Origin: CAWHHZ01 sp963829355
GTDB taxonomy: Bacteria; Acidobacteriota; Thermoanaerobaculia; Gp7-AA8; JAHWKK01
Length of the DNA: 64,000 bases
Direction: 5' to 3'
NCBI GenBank assembly: GCA_963829355.1
Contig: CAWHHZ010000016.1
Location: 1-64,000 of the forward strand
Within the stretch, counting starts at the first letter, position 1. Each line of letters opens with the position of its first letter. A model generated the notes under the pieces. That model was given only the letters and a program-made list of their open reading frames with translations. It was not told the DNA's origin and ran no database searches. Position numbers and translations under genes: made by a program. This document shows positions 27,271 through 36,434 of this stretch, one piece after another.

Positions 27271-27695
27271 ATGAAGAAACTGCTGTTTCCGCATTGCTGA
27301 TGACACTGCTGGCGCTTCCCGCCGCGGCAGACACGAAGTGCGAGATGGAATTCGAGCTGAGCGGCTGGTCGATCTTCTACAAGACGGCGAGTGGCGAAGG
27401 GACGATCGAGTGTGACAATGGACAGACGGCGAAGGTGACTCTTTCTTCCAAGGGCGGCGGCATTACCTTCGGCCGTTCGAAGATCAAGGACGGCTTCGCG
27501 ACGTTCACTCAGGTCGACAAACTCGAGGATCTGCTGGGAACCTACGTCCAGGCAGAGGCGCACGCCGGCGCAGGAGAATCCGCAAAGGCCTCGGCGATGA
27601 CAAAGGGAGAGGTCTCACTCAGCTTCGCCGGCAAGGGCCAGGGAGTGGATCTCGGCATCTCGTTCGGCAAGTTCACAATCGAGCGAGCGGAGTGA
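27271..27695 (+). CDS. small secreted protein, frameshifted in the signal peptide
   Basis: AAGGAGAG lies just before the ATG of MKKLLFP. The frame then slips by one base inside the signal peptide and continues as ALLMTLLALPAAADTKCEM, a typical signal-peptide end and cleavage site. The mature part (about 120 residues) is beta-rich: TIECDNGQTAKVTLSSKGGG, ITFGRSKIKDGFATF, AEAHAGAGESAKASAMTKGE, ending FGKFTIERAE. It resembles small periplasmic proteins of unknown function. The composite signal-peptide reading favours a sequencing indel. It is 43 bp upstream of the GNAT gene, possibly co-transcribed. Confidence 0.65.
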
Positions 27696-27738
27696 GCGGA
27701 CAGGACCGGCTCCGGTTGCGGGTCGGCGAGGCACCAGC

Positions 27739-28296
27739 ATGCAGCGGAATGTCAGACTCGCAACCGGCGACGATGCGGAGGATGTTCGCGGGATCTATGC
27801 GCCGATCGTCCGTGACACCGCGATCTCCTTCGAGACTCAGCCCCCCTCGGTCGAGGAAATGCGGTCCAGGATCACCTCGACGCTGGAGAAACTCCCCTGG
27901 CTGATCTGCGAAAGCAACGGGCGAATCGAAGGCTACGCGTACGCTGCCCCTTATCGTGCCCGCCCGGCCTACCAGTGGTCCGCGGAGACTTCTTTATATG
28001 TCGCCGCGGACGCTCAGCGGTCCGGAGTCGGCCGGTTGCTCTACGAAACACTCTTCGCGATTCTCCGCGCCCAGGGCTACTTCAATGTCTTCGCCGGAAT
28101 GACTTCACCGAACCCCGGGAGTGCAGGACTCCATGCATCTGTCGGCTTCGTTCCGATTGGCGTATACCGCAATGCAGGGTGGAAGCACGGTCAGTGGCAC
28201 AACGTGGAATGGTGGCAGCTCCAGCTTCGGGAACCGGTTTCTGCCCCCCATCCACCCACATCAACTCCCTTGGTGGAGAACTTCAACGAGGTGTAG
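27739..28296 (+). CDS. GNAT N-acetyltransferase, phosphinothricin acetyltransferase-like
   Basis: A 185-residue acetyl-CoA-dependent N-acyltransferase. It shows the PAT/YncA-type start RLATGDDAEDVRGIYAPIVR and AISFETQPPSVEEM, the central TSLYVAADAQRSGVGRLLYE acetyl-CoA loop (QRSGVG), and the late block GFVPIGVYRNAGWKHGQWH. Relatives acetylate phosphinothricin-like or methionine-sulfone-like compounds and may detoxify or salvage amino-acid analogues; the real substrate is not predictable. A diverged fragment of the same gene's 3' part lies at 29170. Confidence 0.85.
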   Translation: MQRNVRLATGDDAEDVRGIYAPIVRDTAISFETQPPSVEEMRSRITSTLEKLPWLICESNGRIEGYAYAAPYRARPAYQWSAETSLYVAADAQRSGVGRLLYETLFAILRAQGYFNVFAGMTSPNPGSAGLHASVGFVPIGVYRNAGWKHGQWHNVEWWQLQLREPVSAPHPPTSTPLVENFNEV

Positions 28297-28304
28297 AAAG
28301 CTCA

Positions 28305-28814
28305 CTACGGCAGCTGTGCCAGGACGCTCGGCGAGACGTCGCCCGCCTCGCAAAGCCTCGTGCCGCCGTGCTCGATGATGAACTTGTTCGCTTCCTCGAT
28401 GCTGCCCAGCGCGACGAGCTCCTCCCCAGCCGGCCCTTTCACATCGCTTCCGATTACGAACCAGGCGCGTTCGAGAGGGATTGTCCGCTGATCACCCCAG
28501 GTCGTCACGAACGTGGCGACGATCTCGAGCTCTGCCTTGTCCCTGGCGTAGCTGTGGGGGGAATGGAGATAACGGAACATATCCTTCGGCCCCTCGAAAA
28601 AGAGCGTACTTCCGTCGTCGAAGCGGACCTGCGTGAGCCAGTCCTGGTGCGGCTGAACCGCCATACCGCAGACCGGGCAGCGGTCATCGGGCACCACCGG
28701 CACCGCCGGAGTGACGGCAGTACCCTGAACCGCGGTCGATATCGCGATCAGACCACCCATGAGGACGAGAAGAAGCAGGCGAGACATGAAGCGGCGCGTT
28801 AAAGCCATGGCCAT
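28305..28814 (-). CDS. NosL-family copper-binding protein
   Basis: A 169-residue exported protein of the NosL type. The start MAMALTRRF is preferred over one 24 bp upstream because of a GAAAGGGG site; a hydrophobic signal segment (RLLLLVLMGGLIAI) follows. The diagnostic motif DDRCPVCGMAVQPH is present with RFDDGSTLFFEGPKDMFRYL, matching NosL proteins that bind Cu(I) and deliver it to nitrous-oxide reductase or related enzymes. No nos genes are visible, so it may serve another copper protein. The GNAT gene is convergent, with 8 bp between stops. Confidence 0.82.
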   Translation of the reverse strand: MAMALTRRFMSRLLLLVLMGGLIAISTAVQGTAVTPAVPVVPDDRCPVCGMAVQPHQDWLTQVRFDDGSTLFFEGPKDMFRYLHSPHSYARDKAELEIVATFVTTWGDQRTIPLERAWFVIGSDVKGPAGEELVALGSIEEANKFIIEHGGTRLCEAGDVSPSVLAQLP

Positions 28815-29048
28815 CCCCTTTCGTGTCGGAGCGCCCATAAGAATCTACACGCAGCACGCATCGCCCGCGATGTCATGTGACATCCCGCCCCGTGATATCA
28901 GTCGCGGGCCCGGGTGCGAGAGTGATCGCATTCCAGGACCCGACTCAGTCGCCGGCATGAACTCTGGCCTCGCAGCCTTGGCACCTTGGGAGCCTTTGAG
29001 CCTTGGTGCCGGGTCTTTGGTTTTCGATGAGCCTTTCGATGAGCCTTT

Positions 29049-29160
29049 GGTGCCAGGTCTTTGGTTTTCGATCGGATCTACGAGGTGTAGAACATTCACC
29101 ATTTCTGGGGGCGAAATTCTACCTGTCGTGGAGTCGACCGAAGAACAAAGACCTGGCACC
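29049..29160. repeat. 112-bp element with perfect 15-bp terminal inverted repeats
   Basis: GGTGCCAGGTCTTTG at the left and CAAAGACCTGGCACC at the right are perfect complements. A partial upstream copy (GGTGCCGGGTCTTTGG, from about 29009) and repeats of GATGAGCCTTTCGATGAGCC precede it. It directly abuts the GNAT fragment at 29170, suggesting insertion into a duplicated GNAT gene. The remaining space from 28815 shows no gene. Confidence 0.8.
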
Positions 29161-29169
29161 CGCGCAGGC

Positions 29170-29379
29170 GGTGTGGCACTCGGCTTCAATCCGATCGGCG
29201 TGTATCGGAACGCCGGATGGGAGCACGGACAATGGCACGAAGTGGAATGGTGGCAGCTCCAGCTCCGCGAGCTGGTCGCGGATCCACCAGCGTCTTCACC
29301 CTTCCCCCGGCTGACCCGAGGCAGCGGGAAGGAACGACGGAGGCAAATGACGCGTCTTCACGACAGTCAGCGAGACTGA
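29170..29379 (+). pseudogene. 3' fragment of a second GNAT gene
   Basis: The frame reads GFNPIGVYRNAGWEHGQWHE and VEWWQLQLREL, nearly identical to residues about 134-167 of the complete GNAT protein encoded at 27739-28296. No N-terminal domain precedes it; the 112-bp inverted-repeat element lies immediately upstream instead. It is a remnant of a tandem duplication or a recombination scar and is unlikely to be functional. Confidence 0.7.
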
Positions 29380-29397
29380 GGAATCTGAAAATAGCCC

Positions 29398-29478
29398 TGT
29401 CATTCCGACGAGCGCAGCGAGGAGGAATCTGAGTGGGGTAACGCCCGCCGAGATTCCTCGCTCCGCTTCGGAATGACA
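29398..29478. repeat. 81-bp inverted-repeat element (TGTCATTCCGA termini)
   Basis: Left TGTCATTCCGACGAGCGCAG and right CTCCGCTTCGGAATGACA, with inner GAGGAATCT/AGATTCCTC. A short member of the 11830-11934 family. Confidence 0.8.
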
Positions 29479-29522
29479 GTTCGGTGTTTTGAGAGCATCA
29501 AAGGTCCAGCTGCGACGCTCTC

Positions 29523-30128
29523 TTACAGATCCCTGCGATACCGCGCGAACATCTCCTCCTGCGATTCGGGCGTCCTGGAGGAGTCCATCTGGTCGGCCAG
29601 CATCTCTCCCATCGTGGGGAGAACCGAACGTTCCTGTCTTGCCTGATCAGACCATAGCCTCGATCGCATCAGGGCTTTCGCGCAGTGCAGGTAAGCCTGC
29701 CGGACGGTGATCTCCACGATGACCCGATGAGCTCGCTGATCGTTGCTGAACACGGACAGCGCCTGCTCGTCAGCCCGGATGCAGGCTTCACCATTCACCC
29801 GCAGCGTCTCGTCGACTCCCGGGATCAGAAACAGCATCCCGATCCTTCCGGTGCGAATGATGTTTCGCAGCGAGTCGAGCCGATTGTTCCCGGGCGAGTC
29901 CGGAAGCCACAGCGTCGACTCGTCGATGACACGGACGAAACCCGGCGCACCCCCGCGAGGTGACGCATCGAAGAGATCGTCGTCCGCGGTAGCCAGAACA
30001 ACAAACGGAGAGAGCTCGATGAACTGACGACAGTGGCTGTCGAGCTCAGTGAGCTCCTTCTTCAGCGCTCGCTCTCCAGGCTCTGGAAAGAGCGCCTTCA
30101 GCTTGTCGATCGAATCAATCAGGCGCAT
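29523..30128 (-). CDS. pyridoxamine 5'-phosphate oxidase-family flavin-binding protein
   Basis: A 201-residue protein of the PNPOx-like split-barrel family. FIELSPFVVLATADDDLFDA, then PRGGAPGFVRVIDESTLWLP and NNRLDSLRNIIRTGRIGMLF match the FMN- or F420-binding relatives annotated as pyridoxamine phosphate oxidase-related. Such proteins usually reduce or bind small molecules rather than make PLP. No membrane segment or signal peptide is present. It lies 6 bp downstream of the reconstructed hepT stop, on the same strand, and may be part of that transcription unit. Confidence 0.8.
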   Translation of the reverse strand: MRLIDSIDKLKALFPEPGERALKKELTELDSHCRQFIELSPFVVLATADDDLFDASPRGGAPGFVRVIDESTLWLPDSPGNNRLDSLRNIIRTGRIGMLFLIPGVDETLRVNGEACIRADEQALSVFSNDQRAHRVIVEITVRQAYLHCAKALMRSRLWSDQARQERSVLPTMGEMLADQMDSSRTPESQEEMFARYRRDL

Positions 30129-30134
30129 CGATAG

Positions 30135-30549
30135 TCAGGCGGTGATGTCGAAGGCGGCAAGAACGTGGGCGGCTAGCTGGCGGAGCTCGTCGAGGTGATG
30201 ACTGACGATTCTGTCCACGATCCCGCGGGTCGATCTGCTCATACGTGTGCACGGCGACATTTCTGAAACCGGTCATACTGCGCAGGCTGCCGGCAAGGTC
30301 CGCCGGAATCACTCCCTTTTCCGCCAGGATCGTGAAATTCTCTCCCAGGCTGTCCGGCAGTCGCCATCCCTCCGCGGAGACGACATGTGCCGCCAGGTCG
30401 ATTGCTGCCTGAGAGGCTCTCTGGATGTTGAGCACGAGGATTTCTTCTGCGTCCACCGGGTCGAGATTCTTCGTACGGGTCTCCCGTATCCGTGCGAGCG
30501 CGCGATCCATCAACGCGATCTTCGCGAAAACGACGTCACGCTCGACCAC
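30135..30549 (-). CDS. hepT: HepT-like HEPN ribonuclease toxin, frameshifted
   Basis: A DUF86/HEPN toxin of about 137 residues. Most of the protein (FAKIALMDRALARIRE, then NIQRASQAAIDLAAHVV) and the RNase motif Rx4HxY in FRNVAVHTYEQID are in one frame. The frame slips near 30225 and the expected C-terminus VDRIVSHHLDELRQLAAHVL follows, stopping at 30135. HepT toxins cleave RNA, and the Tyr of the motif is the target of AMP addition by MntA. The start overlaps the end of mntA by 14 bp. The single slip may be a sequencing error; if real, the toxin has an altered C-terminus but keeps its active site. Confidence 0.85.
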
Positions 30550-30943
30550 TCGACATCCTCTCGAGCAATCGCTGCTCCGCTGCCCGGCGAACGCGCAGCA
30601 CGTCGTATCTTCGGGAGGGTACGGAGGCTACGAAGTTCGCGCTGGTCACCCTGTCGCGCTCGCTCAGCAGACGGCCACTCCTGACGATCTGCATCGCGAG
30701 GATCGGAGAACACTCACGCATGTCGACGAGATCTACCGGACGCCCCAGCTCGTCTTCGAGAGATCGCCGCATCTCCACCAGAGCGTCGACATCGACCCGT
30801 GCGCGGAACAGGATCCCCAGGTCGACGTCGGACTGGCTCGTCGAACGGCCGGTCGCTTCAGAACCAAACAGCCATACCGCCGCGACATCCTTTTCCGCGC
30901 TGAGACGATCGACAACCGCCTCGAGATGGTCGTGAGTTGTCAT
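30536..30943 (-). CDS. mntA: MntA-like nucleotidyltransferase antitoxin
   Basis: A 135-residue minimal nucleotidyltransferase. The start at MTTHDHLEAVVDRLS is chosen for length and position; an upstream extension is open but unlike the family. The catalytic motif GSx10DxD is exact: LFGSEATGRSTSQSDVDLGI. In MntA-HepT systems the antitoxin adds AMP to the HepT active-site tyrosine and neutralises the RNase. The gene precedes and overlaps hepT on the minus strand, the standard operon order. Confidence 0.87.
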   Translation of the reverse strand: MTTHDHLEAVVDRLSAEKDVAAVWLFGSEATGRSTSQSDVDLGILFRARVDVDALVEMRRSLEDELGRPVDLVDMRECSPILAMQIVRSGRLLSERDRVTSANFVASVPSRRYDVLRVRRAAEQRLLERMSSGRA

Positions 30944-31057
30944 GCCGGCATTGTAGCGCAGCGGGGAGTGCCGAATCCGGAATCCTGATATGGTCGCTGT
31001 CACGATGGGACACCGCTCTTCTGTCGGCGAAACGAGCCGGGTCCCCCTCTTCCACTT

Positions 31058-31235
31058 CTACGGTCGTCGCCGATCGGCCGGATTGGTGGGCCTCTCTTCT
31101 CGTTTGGTGTTGCCCATCGAGAAGATGTGCTCGTCGAGTCGGCGGGCCACCTGCTTGTCGTACGGCCGTCAGCTTCGACGAAGGCCTGGATGGCATCTGC
31201 CGTCAGAAGCTGGACCAGGACACGCGTTTCCCTCC
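31058..31235 (-). other. possible 3' part of a small unidentified gene
   Basis: Following the OsmC stop, an open frame reads VLVQLLTADAIQAFVEADGR and, after a probable one-base slip, DKQVARRLDEHIFSMGNTKR, ending at a TAG (31058-31060). Residue composition looks coding, but no start codon with a ribosome-binding site is visible and no family is recognised. Confidence 0.25.
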
Positions 31236-31237
31236 GT

Positions 31238-31782
31238 TCAACCAGCCGCGAACCGAGCGCTCACCCCGACGGGTCTGGTCATCGTGTCGAACACGGGCGA
31301 GTGTGAACACGAGTCCTCGAGGATCTCCTGCAACACCGACTCGTCCGCGTCGGAGTCGACCTGGAGCGAAAGACGTGCATCCGAGAGCCCCGGCGGGACG
31401 GCTTTCAATCCGAAAAATCCGTTGAGATCTATCGTGCCGTCGACATCGATCTTCAGCGAACGGAGATTCACTCCTCGCGCAGTTGCCTGGGCCGCAAACG
31501 TACCTGCCACGCATGCCCCGAGCGCCGCGAGCATTGTTTCGACCGCAGTGGGTCCCGTGTTCTCTCCGAGCAGCTCCGGAGGGTGATCTCCGCGCAACGT
31601 GAACCGCCGCTCCATCGCCCCTCCGAGCTGCTCGATTCGACAGGTCCGCACATCCAGTCCGAACCCACCGTCCCATTTCACCTCGCTCTGCCAGCGCAGC
31701 CGCCCCGCCTCCGGCGTCTGGCACACGGCATGCCCACCGCCTCGTTCATCGCTTCGATATTCCATCCATTCAGAATCGTCAT
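31238..31782 (-). CDS. OsmC-family peroxidase-like protein, frameshifted near the start
   Basis: An OsmC/Ohr-fold thiol protein of about 180 residues. A strong AAAGGAGA site precedes MTILNGWNIEAMNEAVGM, a typical OsmC-family start. The frame slips near 31725, then continues with QTPEAGRLRWQSEVKWDGG. The peroxidatic Cys is in MLAALGACVAGTFAAQA, preceded by GENTGPTAVE, and the second Cys in EDSCSHSPVFDT. The protein probably reduces organic hydroperoxides or other electrophiles in the cytoplasm. It is divergent from the GlxA/AraC-type regulator at 31901; the 118-bp gap should hold both promoters, so that regulator is a good candidate to control it. Confidence 0.82.
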
Positions 31783-31900
31783 ACGTACATCTCCTTTCGC
31801 TCTCGGGCCTACCTGAAACCATAGAGGTTTGGCCCCTTCAGTCGTAAGTGCCAGAATGGACGTAACCGATCCATTTGCGTCTTAGCGAAGAGAAATCCAG

Positions 31901-32968
31901 ATGGAAAAACGAAGATCGACCCACGTGACGCTGCTCGCCACCCCTGATACCCAGGTGGCACCGCTGAGCGGCTTGTACGAGACCCTCAACTCCTTTGGGC
32001 TGCTTCGAAGTTTCGATCCGACGGCCCCAGAACGGCCATTCGAACTGGAGATCGTTGCACCCGATGGAGCTTCGACATGCGGCGCCAGCGGTCTGCCGAC
32101 CGGGGCGCGCCATCGCCAGAATCGATCGAGAGAACTGACGTCGCGATCATTCCGCTGATGATGGTCCATGGGCCCCATTGGAAGACGGGACGTTATCCCC
32201 GTCTCGTAGAGTGGCTTCGGAGGCAGCACGACCATGGAGCCGTACTGGCGTCCGCGTGCACCGGCGCGTTGCTGCTCGCGGAAACCGGGCTTCTGGACGG
32301 GAGGGAGGCGACGATCCACTGGGCATTCGAGGATACGTTCCGTCGGAGCTTCCCCCGCGTGCGACTCCGAACCGAGGAGGTTTTGATCATGGCCGGAGAT
32401 CGGAATGAGTTCGTAATGACGGGTGGCGTGATGTCATGGCACGACCTCGCGCTTCATCTGATCGCCCGGTACGTGGATCCCTCCGCTGCGCAATCGATGG
32501 CGCGGATCCTGATGCTCGAGTGGCACGGAGAGGGGCAAGCCCCCTACATTGACTTCATCCCGCGGACCGACCATGGTGACGCGCTGGTAGCCAACCTTCA
32601 GAACTGGCTGTACGCGCACCTGTCGATACCCAATCCCGTGGAGCAAATGAGCGGACGGAGTGGTGTCGGTCGCAGAACACTCGAGCGCCGGTTCCGCAAG
32701 GCCACGGGCCACACACCAATTCAGTATGTGCAGCAGCTCCGGATTGACCGGGCGAGGCGACAGCTCGAGCGCACGAGCATTCCCGTGGAACAGGTCGCGC
32801 AGGGGGTCGGATACGAGAACGTCGCATTCTTCCGACGCCTCTTCAGGCGAGTCAGCAATACGGCCTGTCGACTACCGCCGGAAATTTCAGAGCCCGTCCA
32901 CTCTATCGGCGTCCGACAGGATCAGAAGATCAGCGCGAGGATCCCGCCGTTCTTTGGAAGAGGAATGA
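31901..32968 (+). CDS. GlxA-type AraC transcriptional regulator with DJ-1/PfpI domain, frameshifted
   Basis: A regulator of about 355 residues. The N-terminal class I glutamine amidotransferase-like (DJ-1/PfpI) domain begins VTLLATPDTQVAPLSGLYET. The frame slips near 32090, then gives VAIIPLMMVHGPHWKTGRYP and the cysteine elbow LASACTGALLLAETGLLDG with ATIHW. The C-terminal AraC-type double helix-turn-helix is GVGRRTLERRFRKATGHTP, then IPVEQVAQGVGYENVAFFRR. A second slip near 32855 leads to RPVDYRRKFQ, the usual AraC ending, stopping at 32968. The domain order matches GlxA-family regulators, which respond to small molecules. It is divergent from osmC. Confidence 0.85.
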
Positions 32969-33083
32969 GGAACGATCTGCCGCAATTCCGAAGGCTATGT
33001 CATGAATGACCCGCCCCATCGCGTTGCGGCGTGACGCCGGCGTGCATCGCGCGGGACGCGCGACCTGACGGCGCCAGTCTGAC

Positions 33084-35279
33084 TCAATCGAGGGGCGGGT
33101 AGAGACGCTCGAAGTCTGGGTCGCCGTGGAGCGATTCGAGGTCGGGATCGCGTCTCGCCCAGCTCGGGTCTTTGAATCCCGCGTCCCACGCCTTCTTCAA
33201 TGCGTCGATCGCCTCGGATCTCTTCCCGAGATGACAGAAGATGCAGGCGACGTTGTACAGCCCCGTCGCCTCGTTCGGACGCAACGCCATCGCCAGGTTC
33301 GCCTCCCGCGTCGCATCCTCGGTCCTGCCGACCTGGGCGTAGTCGAGCGAAAGAATCGTCCTCGCCCGGGCATCCTCCGGCACCTTCTTGAGGTGGGCTC
33401 AATGACCTGAATTCTCTGCTGGATCACATTCCGAAGCGCTTCCTTCTTTCCGAGCGACCCGAGAGCGTTCACGATCGGTACGTAGATGTTGTAATCCTCG
33501 CCGGACGCTGCGGTCGCTTCATCAGCGAGATCGACCACGGACTGGTAGTGACCGGCCGCAAACAGAGTCCGCCCCAGAAGATAGTACGCACCCTCGCAAT
33601 CCGGCTTCCGCAGAATCGCCTCCCTCACCCGCGAGCTCGCTTCGTCGAATTTCTCCTCGGCGTAGAGAATCCATCCCTCGGCAACGAGAACCTCCGGCGC
33701 ATCCTTGCTGATCGCACTGGCCCGCTGGCTCGCCGTCACCGCTCGTTTGATCCACTTCTGGTCGCGCTCGTAGTGGTAGTGATACTGCGCGCACGCATTC
33801 GCAATGGCAGCATGCGCGAGTGCGAAGTTCGCATCGAGTGAGACCGCGTTCTCGAACATCTGGAGTGCGAATTCGAGATCCTGCCGTGTCAGCCTCCTCG
33901 CGTAGCTCTTACCGCGCAAATACAGATCGTATGCCTGCAGATCCTGCGTCGGTTTCGCCGCCAGCGCTTCCTGCTCCTGCGGGCTCAGCGTTACCCGCAA
34001 CGCCTCCGCGATCTTGCGGGCGATCTCGTCCTGCAGCTCGAACACGTCCTTCATCTCACGGTCGTATCGCTCCGACCACGTCGGGAAGTCGGTTTGCGTG
34101 TCGACGAGCTGAGCGTTGATTCGCAGCCTGTTCCCCGCTCGTCGAAGACTTCCCGTCAGGACATATGCTGCCCCGAGCTGCTGACCGATCTGAAGCGGCG
34201 TCACCTGCTTGTCCCGATACGCGAGTACCGTCGGTCGCGAGAAGATCTTCAGATTCTTGATCTTCGAGAGCTCGGTGATGATGTCCTCGGTGACACCATC
34301 TCGAAGGTACTCATCCTCTTTCACACCGCTCAGGTTCTCGAGATACAGGACCGCGATCGATTTCTCGGCGTGAGTCTGCGCCTGCGAGTCGCTGCTCTCC
34401 GACAATCGTCTCGCCCCCGTCTCCTGATCTCGCTTGAGACGCATCAGATCGGTCTTGAGATCGTTCGCCGTCTGATAACGGAGATTGCGGTCCTTCTCGA
34501 GAGCCTTGGAGAGAATCCTGGACAGTTCCTGAGGCAGCGCGGGATTGATCTGATTGACCGGCAGAGGCTCCCTGTTGAGGATCTTGTCGAAGATCACCGC
34601 CGAGGTCTCGCCCAAGAAGGCTGTGTTCCAGTCGCCATCTGGTACAGAACAGTGCCGAGGGAGAAGATGTCTGTCCGTGCGTCGGTCGGCTGACCCTTCG
34701 CCTGCTCTGGCGACATGTAGGACACGGTACCGATGGCCGAGCCGGCCTTGGTCAACTCCTCGGGGCGGACGGCGGTCTGCATTCCGCTTCCGTCCTCATC
34801 CGATTTTTTCACTTCGATCTTCGCGAGACCGAAGTCGAGGATCTTTGCCTGGCCCCGCGAGTTATGAAGATGTTCGCCGGCTTGAGATCGCGATGGACGA
34901 TGCCTTTCGAATGCGCCGATTCGAGCGCGTCAGCGAGCTGAACGGCCACCTCGATCAGGGTCAATGGCTCGAGTGGACCTCTTTGGATGCAGGAGGTGAG
35001 AGTTTCCCCTTCGAGAAGCTCCATGACGATGAAATGCTGATCTTCATGCTGCTCGATCGAGAAGATCGTGCAGATCCCCGGGTGGTTGAGCGCCGACGCT
35101 GCGCGCGCCTCCCGCTGGAACCGCTGCAACGCCGAGGTGTCTTTGGCGAGCGCTTCCGGAAGGAACTTCACGGCGACCTTGCGACCCAGCCGCGTGTCGT
35201 CGGCCTGATAGACCACTCCCATCCCACCCTCGCCGAGTTTCGACGTCACCTGGTAGTGCGACACGACCTGTCCGATCAT
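33084..35279 (-). CDS. Ser/Thr protein kinase-TPR protein 1, frameshifted
   Basis: First of five paralogues, alone on the minus strand. The kinase domain starts MIGQVVSHYQVTSKLGEGG, with ATP lysine in RKVAVKFLP and HRDLKPANIF. The frame slips just before DFG (about 34850), near 34610 (before GETSAVIFDKILNREP) and near 33390. The middle FlgO/TolB-like domain reads AVLYLENLSGVKEDEYLRDG, then ITELSKIKNLKIFSR and GAAYVLTGSLRRAGNRL. TPR-type repeats follow (LALA-type AHAAIANACAQYHYHY; EANLAMALRPNEA), ending DPDLESLHGDPDFERLYP. No membrane segment, so cytoplasmic. It probably phosphorylates proteins recruited by the TPR part; targets are unknown. Confidence 0.85.
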
Positions 35280-35352
35280 TGATTCCCCTCGTTTGAGGTC
35301 GTCCTACACCGAAATTCGATGGACCACCGTTGAATCGGGGAAAGCGAGGACA

Positions 35353-35384
35353 AACAAAAGCGGCGACCAACTGGTCGCCGCTTT
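35353..35384 (-). terminator. intrinsic terminator of the secreted-protein gene
   Basis: A perfect 13-bp stem AAAGCGGCGACCA/TGGTCGCCGCTTT with a 2-base loop (35357-35369 with 35372-35384), followed on the minus strand by a T-rich tract (TTTTGTTTGT). It lies about 90 bp past the stop at 35474 and before kinase gene 1. Confidence 0.75.
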
Positions 35385-35473
35385 CGAAAAAGAGTGACGG
35401 ACGGATATTACGGGCAGGTCAGATTTACCCGTATTCGAGCTCGCCCCCGTTGACGGAAACGTGTAGACGCCTC

Positions 35474-36193
35474 CTACAGGATCGCGACCGGCTCCCAGTT
35501 GTACGTGTAGTTGCAACTGTCGCCGCTGCGATCAACGACCGCTGTGTGCTGATAGGAATCGGGTCCGGACACGTTGAGCGTGGCTGCGGAGCCGAAGTCT
35601 CCCCGAACTGGACCTGGATGCGGACCGGACCGTTGCCGTTGCACATCCGGGGATTGCTCACGATCTCACCGAAGAACTCGGAGACCGGGCAGGAACTGGC
35701 GACGAGGCAATCGACGGTGACCGTCACCGGTGCCGAGCATGAACGCTTAGGCTCCCGACCCTGTGCACCGCTCTGCACGGCACAGACCTGGAATGAATAC
35801 GAACCATTTCCGTAAAAGCCAGCGGTCCCACCCTCAGCGGTCTGGTGCGTCCGGAGAAGGTCCAGCCGCCCCCGCCGTTCACGTTTCCCGAGGCAATTGT
35901 GCCGAGCGACGACTCCGCTCCGTTCACGATCAGCACGACATCTGCGGAGTCCGCGGAGCCGGTCGAGACGACGCTGTAGAGCAGCGAAACGTTCGCGCCG
36001 CTGCCGTCAGACGTACAATTGACCGCCGGGGTATTGGTCTGGACGGTCAGCATCGTCCCTTCTACTCGACGACCACCGAGCTCTGACTACCCCGTTCCAC
36101 ATTACGTCCGCGCTGTGCCAGTGCGGGAAATGCCAGTAACAACATGGATCCAACTACAAGAGAGAACACTGCTTTATGACGAATCTGCTTCAT
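35474..36193 (-). CDS. secreted cysteine-containing protein of unknown function, frameshifted
   Basis: GGAGG precedes MKQIRHKAVFSLVVGSM, a classical signal peptide ending FPALAQ. Successive frames then give MLTVQTNTPAVNCTSDGSGA, VVLIVNGAESSLGTI, FYGNGSYSFQVCAVQSGAQG, VDCLVASSCPVSEFFGEIV and finally GPDSYQHTAVVDRSGDSC with NYTYNWEPVAIL before the TAG at 35474. Slips lie near 36060, 35850 and 35600. The composite (about 238 residues) looks like a beta-sandwich or Ig-like extracellular protein with several cysteines. No known family is recognised. A hairpin terminator follows. It is divergent from kinase gene 2. Confidence 0.6.
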
Positions 36194-36434
36194 TAGTTTC
36201 CTCCGAGCCTGCATGTGCAGTATTGGTGCGCCTGTACCTTCAATGTACAGCCGAGCGCCCCAAAGCGCCCTACCTCGTCGGACACATTCCTCTCCTATCG
36301 TTCGATATGAGCAGGCGGCCGTGAGCTCAACGGACATGGACCGGCCCCATGCCGGTGCGGGCTGGGACATCGGGCCAGGGCGCCGCCGCTACAGTCTGGT
36401 GATACGATACCCGGGATTCCCGGGAGGCTCATTG

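Noticed and set aside
26783..27334. Possible gene in the 26.2-27.2 kb gap
   Set aside because: Open frames on both strands are short, overlap repeats, and show no motif or start signal.
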